In this document: piece by piece, positions 51,526 through 58,225 of the stretch
How positions within the stretch are numbered: the first letter of the stretch is position 1
Layout of the letters: each line of letters opens with the position of its first letter
Source: Sphingomonas phyllosphaerae
GTDB lineage: Bacteria; Pseudomonadota; Alphaproteobacteria; Sphingomonadales; Sphingomonadaceae
Assembly (NCBI GenBank): GCA_036946405.1
Contig: JAQIJC010000001.1
Location: 2,548,501 to 2,612,500 of the forward strand
Reading direction: 5' to 3'
Length of the DNA: 64,000 nucleotides
Program-made: the position numbers and the translations under genes
The notes under the pieces: generated by a model
What the model was told of the DNA's origin: nothing
Databases searched by the model: none
Seen by the model: only the letters and a program-made list of their open reading frames with translations

Positions 51526-52801
51526 GGGGAAAACAGGCTCCGTGATAGGCATCGAGCGTGGCGGCGACGTGCGCCATCACCAGTTCGGCGGGATCGAGCG
51601 TGGTGCCGCCGCCGCGCACCGCGGCATAGGCGGTCGGCAGATACTGACTGAGCAGTGGGAGCGGCGGCGGCGTGTCGCGCAGATTGGCAAACAGCCGCGC
51701 CTGCGCTGCCGCGATCACCGGGTCGGGCCAGTAATAGCGGATGCGATCGGAGAGGCTGTATTGAAGCTGGAGGTCGAGCGCGGGCCCGGTCGCATGGTAA
51801 TATTTGGCCCAGTTCTTCGGCTCGGCGCGCAGCCGGTCCAGCGTCACGGCGCGAAGCTCGGCGCGCGCCTTGGCGGTGACGGTTTCTCGTTCGATCGCAT
51901 CCAGCGCCCACAATGCCTCGCGCAGCGCGAAGGTGACGCCCGGGCCGACCTTCAGGATCGCGAAATGGTCGCGCACCAATGCCGCGAGCGCGGCAGGCGT
52001 TTGGTAATCCGTCGAATGTGCTTCGTAGACCAGATGATCGACCGGCTCGATCGCGCGGCTCAGCGCGACCGCCCGTTCGGGTCGGTAATCGACGACCTTG
52101 TCGTGATCGAACTCGACGCCCGGTTGGACGACCGTGGCGATCACCCGCGACCACGCGGCATCGAGACCCGCCGTCCTGAACAGCGTGCGGTGCATGTCGA
52201 CCGTGGCGATCGCCGCCTCCGGCGTGGTGACCGCCAGCTCGTCGAGATCCTCCGCCGCGCCGCCCGGCACCGGCACCTCGGTGCCGATGATATAGACCGG
52301 TGCGTCCGCCTCCGCGCCGTCGAAGGCGTCCTCGGCGGCGCGGCAGAGCTGCGCGGCACGCTCGGCGATCGTCTGCTCCGGCAGCGGCACCGGGTCGTCG
52401 GCACAGCTCATCGAACAATCCAGATGGATCTTGGAGAAGCCGGCGCGGACATAATCCGCGACCATCACCTGCGCCTTCGCCATCGCCTCGGCCGCCGGCA
52501 AAGCGGTCCAGGCGTTCGGGCCGAGGTGGTCGCCGCCGAGCACCAGCCGCGCGACCGGAAAGCCGACCCTCGCCGCGATCGCCTCGACGAATCCGCGGAA
52601 ATCGGCGGGCTTCATGCCCGTGTACCCGCCGTCCTGATTGACCTGGTTCGAGGTCGCCTCGACCAGCGCGAACGGCTGATCGACCGCGAGCGCATGGCGT
52701 AGCGCCGCCTCGATCACCAGCGGATGTGCGGAGCAGACCGAGGTCACGCCGACGCGCTCACCCGCCTTGTGCCGCCTCACCAAATCCAGAAGAATATGCA
52801 C
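51518..52801 (-). CDS. kbaZ: KbaZ/GatZ/AgaZ-type tagatose-bisphosphate aldolase subunit family
   Basis: A 427-residue protein beginning at GTG 52801, which has AAAGGAG eight bases upstream; the longer frame to 52840 is not supported. Family blocks are GVTSVCSAHPLVIEAAL, VEATSNQVNQDGGYTGM, LGGDHLGPN and IHLDCSMSCADDP. KbaZ is regarded as a non-catalytic stabilising subunit of the class II aldolase KbaY/GatY, and in some Proteobacteria as a tagatose-6-phosphate kinase candidate. No KbaY is in the window, so the catalytic aldolase must be elsewhere or replaced. It overlaps agaS by 8 bp. Confidence 0.92.
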   Translation of the reverse strand: MHILLDLVRRHKAGERVGVTSVCSAHPLVIEAALRHALAVDQPFALVEATSNQVNQDGGYTGMKPADFRGFVEAIAARVGFPVARLVLGGDHLGPNAWTALPAAEAMAKAQVMVADYVRAGFSKIHLDCSMSCADDPVPLPEQTIAERAAQLCRAAEDAFDGAEADAPVYIIGTEVPVPGGAAEDLDELAVTTPEAAIATVDMHRTLFRTAGLDAAWSRVIATVVQPGVEFDHDKVVDYRPERAVALSRAIEPVDHLVYEAHSTDYQTPAALAALVRDHFAILKVGPGVTFALREALWALDAIERETVTAKARAELRAVTLDRLRAEPKNWAKYYHATGPALDLQLQYSLSDRIRYYWPDPVIAAAQARLFANLRDTPPPLPLLSQYLPTAYAAVRGGGTTLDPAELVMAHVAATLDAYHGACFPHD

Positions 52802-52867
52802 GCGCCGCTCCTTTCGCGAACGACCGTCCGTCGTCCGCACACAAGAATTGAACGAAGTCCGCCGAGC

Positions 52868-53773
52868 CTAGGCGGTGGCCGGCTCCGGCTCGGTATCGGG
52901 ATCGGCGCTGTCGGGCTCGATCGCCAGCAACAGCGAGGCGGTCAGCGCCAGCACGATCCCGAATGCCTTGAGCGGGCCCGGCATGACGTGCAGCACCGCC
53001 AGCGAGATCAATGCGGTGACCAGCGGCGCGCCGGCATTGGCGAGCGGCGCGACGATGATCGCCTTGCCATAGCGGAACGCGAAGACGAGCGTCAGCGCGC
53101 CGATCGCGTTGAGCAGCTGGATCGCCGCGGCGAGCCCCGGCCCGTCGAGCCCCCAGTTGATCGGCCGCGTGGTATCGGTCATCGCCCAGGCGACCGGCGC
53201 GAGCGCCAGCGCCGCGATCGTCATGTAGACGAAGATGCTTTCCGCCGACATGACGTGGTTCGCCGCCTTCATGAAGAACGCCTGCACGCCCCAGCACAGC
53301 ATCACCAGCACCGCGGGCAGCAGCCATGCCGCCGACGCCCCTGACGCGCCGGGCGCGAAGTCGAAGGTCGGTAGCGCCAGCAGGGCGAGCACGATCCCCA
53401 GCGCGCCGAGCCGCCCGGTACGCTCCCCCATCAGCAGGAACGACATCGCGATCGTTACCACCGGCGACAGCGAGATGATCGGGAAGATCAGATAGGCCGG
53501 CCCACGTGCGACCGCGTAGAATAGCAGCATCTGCCCGCCCGCGCCGAGCAGACCGACCGCGAGCCCGTAGGCGATGGCACGCGGCGAGCGATCGAGCCGC
53601 CAGCCGGACTGCGCCAGCACCACCAGCGCCGGGGGCACCATCGTCAGCGCCCACACGCAATAGACGAGCGTCTCAGGAAAACCGTGCTGCGGCGAAAGCC
53701 CTGAAAACGCGCCCCAAACACCCCATAGCGCGACGGTGACAAGCGCGTTGAACAGCCACGCGCGCCCGGTCAT
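52868..53773 (-). CDS. EamA/DMT-superfamily permease
   Basis: A 301-residue inner-membrane protein with ten helices in two EamA repeats (first starting AWLFNALVTVALWGVWGAFS, second near LLPAVLVMLCWGVQAFF), typical of drug/metabolite transporters of nucleotide sugars, amino acids and other metabolites. Its ATG overlaps the GH36 stop by 4 bp and it lies 66 bp before KbaZ, so it is firmly inside the amino-sugar operon. As no PTS or MFS sugar carrier is nearby, it is the candidate inner-membrane importer of the pathway; this is inference. Confidence 0.88.
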   Translation of the reverse strand: MTGRAWLFNALVTVALWGVWGAFSGLSPQHGFPETLVYCVWALTMVPPALVVLAQSGWRLDRSPRAIAYGLAVGLLGAGGQMLLFYAVARGPAYLIFPIISLSPVVTIAMSFLLMGERTGRLGALGIVLALLALPTFDFAPGASGASAAWLLPAVLVMLCWGVQAFFMKAANHVMSAESIFVYMTIAALALAPVAWAMTDTTRPINWGLDGPGLAAAIQLLNAIGALTLVFAFRYGKAIIVAPLANAGAPLVTALISLAVLHVMPGPLKAFGIVLALTASLLLAIEPDSADPDTEPEPATA

Positions 53774-55851
53774 GCCGTCACCGGCGTTGCGCGTACCAGT
53801 AGCGCATGGTCGAAGGTCGCGGCGATCGTCGGCTTCGCGCGTGAGGCGGTGCCGAGCGGCTGTCCGCTGAAGCCGTCGACGAGCGTGTAATCGCCCTCGC
53901 CCAGCCCACGCAGCGCGATCGGGCCCGACCAATGATCGGCGTAGAAAGCGTAATGAAGGACGCCTTCCTTCTCAATGGCATGAGCCTCGGGCTTGTCGAA
54001 GCCGATGTCGTAGAGCCCGCCGAGATAGCGGCCCTTGGGCAGCATGTGCTCGCGATAGAGCGCGACCCATTTGCCCCAGAGCGCTTCCTTGGCCGGGGTC
54101 AGGACGAAACCGCCGGGGGGCAGCTTTTCCATGGGCTTGGGCGTGTCCTTCGGCCAGGTGAACTTGGTCGAGGGGATCGCGCCAATGCCATAGGTGGAAG
54201 CGAAATCGGCGCCGCCGTCGCTCAGCTCGACATGGTCGCCGGCATAGGGCGCGGACGGCCCCATCAGCGCCTTGAACGTCTTGCCTTTCAAGCGGATCTG
54301 CCATGACGACAGCGGGTCCGAGGCCGGGGTGTTGTTGGTGGCGGGCAGGTTGTGGAACGCGAAGCTGTCGCCGCACGGACACAATTCCACCACCGCCTGC
54401 GGATTGGCGGCGATCGCCTCGTCGTGGATCGCCTTCCAGAAATCCTGGAGCTTTTCGCTCGATTCTTCAGGGCGTTGGTGACGATGCGCGGGATTGTAGC
54501 AGGGCGCGACGCCGTTCAGATGCTGGCCGTCGAGCTTCAGTCCCTCATAGCCCCAATCGACCATAATCCGCCGCACCAAGGCACGGAAATAATCGACCGT
54601 CGGCTGGTAGGCTGGGCAAAGCGTGAAGGCATTCCAGAAGGTTACGTTCTGCGACGCGCCGTTGCGATCGAGCAGCAGCATGTCGGCGTGGTCGCGGAGC
54701 AGATCGGTGCCCGGGTCGACCGCGAGCGGCGCGAGCCAGAGCCGCGGACGCATCCCATCCGCCTTGATGCGATCGGTGAAGGCGCGCATGTCCTTGTCAC
54801 CGCGCGGGAATTTTGCCGGATTGAGCTTCCAGTCGCCCTCCGCGGTCTGCCAGCCGTCGTCGAGCACCGCCCATTCGAACCCGAGCGCCTTTGCCTTGGG
54901 GAGCGTGCCATATACCTGATCGAGCGTGAAATCCCGCTCATAGCCCCAGGCGCACCAGATCGGACCGTAGCTCGATTCGGGGATCGACGGCGCTGCCATG
55001 CCGCGCTCCGCCATCAGGCGGCGATAGGCATCGAGGGGACGGTAATGATCGCCCTCGTGCGCCATCAGGAACGAAAATGGCAGCGTGATCGTCGCCCCGG
55101 GCGCAAGCAGGGCGGTCTGATCGCCGCTCAGACCGAGCCGGGTCGCGTCCGGTTGCATCGAGACGGGCAGAGCGACCTGCCGCGGGCTGGTCTCGACATG
55201 GCCAACCGCCAGACCGACGTCGCGCCGCCACACCACCGCCACCGGCGTGCCGCCGCCATAATCGGACGCGTTCATCCCCATGAAGTTTCGCTGCTCGAAA
55301 CCGGGCGCGACCTTCTGGATCCAGTCGCGCCGATCGGGATAAGAGGCGCCGGCGAAGGTCCATGCGCCATCGCGATGCGCGCGCAGATCGTGGGTTGCGA
55401 CCCGCCAGCCCGACACTGCCAACGGCGCGGTGCCGGTGTTGCGATAGCTGACCTCGTAAAGCGCGAGTCCAGGATAGGCGTCGAGGAAGGTCACCGCGGT
55501 CGACTGCTCGACCTGCCCGCCCGCGGTCGCGCGCAGGAGGTGCCGCCGTCCCTTGCCATGCGCGCCGGACACCGGCGCCTCGGTATGATCGAGCAGGAGG
55601 AACGTGCCGAGCGGCCGGCCGCTGACGAACAGCGCCTCCGACGTGCCACGCGTCGTGATCGCCTTGCCCCCGAACGACAGTTGCGCCCGCATCGCACGAT
55701 CATAGTCGATCGTCAGCGTGCCGTCGGTCAGGTGGACGCCCGACGGCGCCGCGGCCCAGACCGCGTCGCCCCAGTCAGGCAGCGCCAGCGTCGCGCCGCC
55801 CATCATCAGGCGGGCGAGCAGCGAGCGGCGCGTAACGGGGCTGGACGACAT
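53770..55851 (-). CDS. GH36-type alpha-galactosidase / alpha-N-acetylgalactosaminidase, Tat-exported
   Basis: A 693-residue enzyme with a twin-arginine signal (TRRSLLARLMMGG ending in DAVWAAA). After a beta-rich domain of about 300 residues, the barrel shows YGPIWCAWGYERDFT, EWAVLDDGWQ, the nucleophile region YEGLKLDGQHLNGV and the acid/base region NTPASDPLSSW. These are GH36/clan D features; residues choosing between galactose and GalNAc cannot be judged by eye. It is the first gene of the long operon (start ATG 55851) and shares the regulatory space at 55852-55997 with the divergent amidohydrolase. Confidence 0.85.
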   Translation of the reverse strand: MSSSPVTRRSLLARLMMGGATLALPDWGDAVWAAAPSGVHLTDGTLTIDYDRAMRAQLSFGGKAITTRGTSEALFVSGRPLGTFLLLDHTEAPVSGAHGKGRRHLLRATAGGQVEQSTAVTFLDAYPGLALYEVSYRNTGTAPLAVSGWRVATHDLRAHRDGAWTFAGASYPDRRDWIQKVAPGFEQRNFMGMNASDYGGGTPVAVVWRRDVGLAVGHVETSPRQVALPVSMQPDATRLGLSGDQTALLAPGATITLPFSFLMAHEGDHYRPLDAYRRLMAERGMAAPSIPESSYGPIWCAWGYERDFTLDQVYGTLPKAKALGFEWAVLDDGWQTAEGDWKLNPAKFPRGDKDMRAFTDRIKADGMRPRLWLAPLAVDPGTDLLRDHADMLLLDRNGASQNVTFWNAFTLCPAYQPTVDYFRALVRRIMVDWGYEGLKLDGQHLNGVAPCYNPAHRHQRPEESSEKLQDFWKAIHDEAIAANPQAVVELCPCGDSFAFHNLPATNNTPASDPLSSWQIRLKGKTFKALMGPSAPYAGDHVELSDGGADFASTYGIGAIPSTKFTWPKDTPKPMEKLPPGGFVLTPAKEALWGKWVALYREHMLPKGRYLGGLYDIGFDKPEAHAIEKEGVLHYAFYADHWSGPIALRGLGEGDYTLVDGFSGQPLGTASRAKPTIAATFDHALLVRATPVTA

Positions 55852-55950
55852 GACGGACTCTCTCCTTTGCGGGCCGTCGACGCTGCGCGCCGCTGGCTCG
55901 ATGAGAAAGAACTTGCACCAACCGGAGCGGGCGCGCAAACAAAAAGCGCA

Positions 55951-55978
55951 ATGCGAAAGCGCGTTTTCTTTCGTTATG
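55951..55978. promoter_or_regulatory. Candidate DeoR/AgaR-type operator in the divergent space
   Basis: The stretch holds ATGCGAAAGCGCG followed by CTTTCGTTATG. ATGCGAA recurs in front of the second TBDR (58161-58167, and inverted at 58191-58198). It would serve the GH36-led operon and the amidohydrolase, whose start is only 20 bp away. Confidence 0.5.
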
Positions 55979-55997
55979 ATCGATAGAGGAGAGTGAC

Positions 55998-57083
55998 ATG
56001 GGGATGATCGCGGCCTTGCTGTTGGCCGGCGCGGCATCGACGAGCGCGCATTATACCGAAGCGGACTTCGCCCGCGTCGCGAAGTTCGACGCGCATTTCC
56101 ACGCCAATGTCGACGACCGACGCTTTCTGGCGCTGGCGAAGCGCGACCGGTTCGAGGTGCTGGCGATCAACGTCGATTATCCCGACTTCCCGCCGCTCGC
56201 GCAGCAGGCCGCGATCGCGCACACCATGCGCGCCGCCGATCCGATCGACTTCCGCTACGCCACGACCTTCTCGATGGACGGCTTCGGCACGCCGGGCTGG
56301 ACCGAGCGCACCATCGCACATCTGGACGCCGCCTTCGCGCGCGGCGCGATCGCGGTGAAGGTGTGGAAGAATATCGGAATGGTCGCGACCGATCCAAGCG
56401 GGAAGCGCGTCTTCCTCGACGATCCGCGCTTCGATGGCGTGATGGCGCATCTCGAACGGCGCAACATTCCGCTGATCGCGCACCAGGCCGAGCCGAAGAA
56501 TTGCTGGCTGCCGCTCGACCAGATGACCACAGACAACGACCGCGCCTATTTTAAGGCGCATCCCGAATATTACATGTACCTGCACCCCGAGGAGCCGCGT
56601 TACGAAACGTTGATGGCGGCGCGCGATCGGTTCGTCGCGCGACATCCGAAGCTGGCGTTCGACGGTGCGCACATGGCGAGTCTCGAATGGAGCGTCGACG
56701 AGCTGGCGCGCTTCTTCGACGCCTATCCCAACACCGTCGTCGACCTGGCCGCGCGGCTATCGAACCTGCAGGTCCAGTCGAACGCCAACCCTGCGAAGGT
56801 GCGCGCGTTCTTCGTCAAATATCAGGATCGGATCCTGTATGGCACCGACCTGACCGACAGCCCGCCCGATCCGGCGGCACGCGCACAAAATCCGCCCGCG
56901 ACCAACGACTTCGCCAAGGAGGCGGATCGGGTCTGGCGTGCCGACTGGCGATATCTGGCGACCCCGCTTTCGCAGCGCGTCGAGGCGATCAACGCCGATG
57001 CGGTCGGGCTGAACCTGCCGCGCGCGGTGATCGACAAGATCTACTGGCAGAATGCGCGACGCTTCTTTCGTCTGAAGGGTTAG
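55998..57083 (+). CDS. Exported amidohydrolase-family protein
   Basis: A 361-residue metal-dependent hydrolase of the amidohydrolase-2 (TIM barrel) group. The N-terminus GMIAALLLAGAASTSA is a short signal-like hydrophobic run; then VAKFDAHFHANV gives the HxH metal ligands, KVWKNIGMV the lysine region, IAHQAEPKNCW the third histidine, and LYGTDLTDSP the late Asp. Start ATG 55998 follows GAGGAGAG. It is divergent from the amino-sugar operon with a putative shared operator. The reaction is unknown; deacetylation or lactone cleavage of the imported sugar is possible but unproved. Confidence 0.78.
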   Translation: MGMIAALLLAGAASTSAHYTEADFARVAKFDAHFHANVDDRRFLALAKRDRFEVLAINVDYPDFPPLAQQAAIAHTMRAADPIDFRYATTFSMDGFGTPGWTERTIAHLDAAFARGAIAVKVWKNIGMVATDPSGKRVFLDDPRFDGVMAHLERRNIPLIAHQAEPKNCWLPLDQMTTDNDRAYFKAHPEYYMYLHPEEPRYETLMAARDRFVARHPKLAFDGAHMASLEWSVDELARFFDAYPNTVVDLAARLSNLQVQSNANPAKVRAFFVKYQDRILYGTDLTDSPPDPAARAQNPPATNDFAKEADRVWRADWRYLATPLSQRVEAINADAVGLNLPRAVIDKIYWQNARRFFRLKG

Positions 57084-57107
57084 GATGAGAGGACATCCAC
57101 TTCAGCC

Positions 57108-57182
57108 GTCATTGCGAGCGTAGCGAAGCAATTCAGGGCGTCCTTATCCGGCCCTGGATTGCTTCGCTACGCTCGCAATGAC
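57108..57182. repeat. 75-bp near-perfect inverted repeat (widespread palindromic element)
   Basis: Arms of about 32 bp (57108-57139 and 57150-57182) each run from GTCATTGCGAGCGTAGCGAA to AGGGC and differ at one position; a 10-bp spacer separates them. This palindrome type occurs between genes in many Proteobacteria (established knowledge). Here it sits between the convergent ends of the amidohydrolase and DeoR genes and may serve as a bidirectional terminator. The following 110 bp to the DeoR stop hold no gene. Confidence 0.85.
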
Positions 57183-57291
57183 GAAATAAGTTGAAGCTAT
57201 CAGGTCCTGATCTCCCGCCTACGTTTCGCCGTGGGTGACAAGGGGGGCCGATTGATTCCGGGGCCCGAGCGACATCGGGCGTCAGTCCGGG

Positions 57292-58071
57292 TCAGGCAAT
57301 GTGAAGGCGGAAGCCGAGGCGGTCGGCGGCCGCCTGCATTCCCTCGGGCGCGGTATCGTCGATGACGAGGTCGTCGATCTCCGCGACGTTGAGGATGCGG
57401 TGGAGGCAGACGCGGCCGAACTTCGAACGGTCGGTGACCGCGATGACCTGCCGCGCCGCCTTCACCATCTTGCGGTTGAGCATCGCTTCGGGTTCGTAAT
57501 GCGTGGTGATGCCGCGCTCGATATCGAAGCCGTCGACGCCGAGGAACAGCTTGTCGACGTGCAGATCGTCGAGCGCGCTTTCGGTCTGCGCGCCGTAGAA
57601 GGCGCGATTGCGCCGGCGCAGCGTACCCCCCAGCATCACCACCCGGATCCGCTCCTTGCGTGCGAGCGCGGACAGGATATCGAGATCGTTGGTGAGGACG
57701 GTGATCTCCTCGTGATCGGGCAGATGATGCGCGATCTGCAACGTCGTGGTGCCGGAATCGAGCACAACCGAATCACCCGGCTGCACCATCGCCGCCGCCA
57801 GCGCGCCGATCCGCGCCTTCTCATCGACATGGCTGGCACGCTTGGCCTCGACCGGCGGCTCGGCGATAACGTTGACGGCATCGGCGACGATCGCGCCGCC
57901 GTAGGAACGCTCCGCAACGCCGCGTTTTGCGAGGAAATGCAAATCCTTGCGGATTGTCTGCATCGAAACGCCGAACCGCTCCGCCAACGGTGCCACCTGA
58001 ACACTGCCGCGTTCACGCACCATGACACTGATCTGCTGCCGTCTGCCGCTGGTGTCCCGAACCGTGGACAT
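57292..58071 (-). CDS. agaR: DeoR/GlpR-family repressor, AgaR-like, of the amino-sugar cluster
   Basis: A 259-residue regulator. The N-terminal helix-turn-helix is RQQISVMVRERGSVQV followed by LAERFGVSMQTIRKDLHFL and RSYGGAIV, and the C-terminal sugar-phosphate sensor has VLDSGTTTLQIAHHL, VLTNDLDILSAL, VMLGGTLRRRNRAFYG and FLGVDGFDIERG. The start ATG 58071 has GGAGGGG six bases upstream; the longer frame to 58188 was rejected. DeoR proteins of this kind (AgaR, GlpR) are relieved by a phosphorylated sugar. It is divergent from the TBDR at 58226, and TTTCG-rich motifs lie between. The AgaR name rests on neighbours AgaS, KbaZ and kinase. Confidence 0.88.
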   Translation of the reverse strand: MSTVRDTSGRRQQISVMVRERGSVQVAPLAERFGVSMQTIRKDLHFLAKRGVAERSYGGAIVADAVNVIAEPPVEAKRASHVDEKARIGALAAAMVQPGDSVVLDSGTTTLQIAHHLPDHEEITVLTNDLDILSALARKERIRVVMLGGTLRRRNRAFYGAQTESALDDLHVDKLFLGVDGFDIERGITTHYEPEAMLNRKMVKAARQVIAVTDRSKFGRVCLHRILNVAEIDDLVIDDTAPEGMQAAADRLGFRLHIA

Positions 58072-58133
58072 GTCACCCCTCCGTGGAACAGCATCCTTAT
58101 CAGCGCGCCCGCCCCGCCACAATATCACTCCCG

Positions 58134-58205
58134 CTTTCGTTTCTTTTCCATTTGACAGCGATGCGAAGCGAAAGATACCTGTCCGCAATGTTTCGCATTA
58201 ATTGC
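58134..58205. promoter_or_regulatory. TTTCG-rich operator region between DeoR gene and TBDR
   Basis: It contains CTTTCGTTTCTTTTC (58134-58148), close to the published AgaR half-site style CTTTCGTTT; GCGAAGCGAAAG (58163-58174); and AATGTTTCGCATT (58187-58199), an inverted AATG-N5-CATT with the exact AATGTTTCGC also found at 49420-49429. ATGCGAA at 58161-58167 pairs with TTCGCAT at 58192-58198. Probably the main operator for autoregulation and TBDR control. Confidence 0.6.
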
Positions 58206-58225
58206 GATAGATCGGGAGAGTGGCC

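Noticed and set aside
55998..57083. NagA/AgaA-type amino-sugar-6-phosphate deacetylase
   Set aside because: The protein has an export-like N-terminus and amidohydrolase-2 motifs; NagA is cytoplasmic and has different metal-site spacing.
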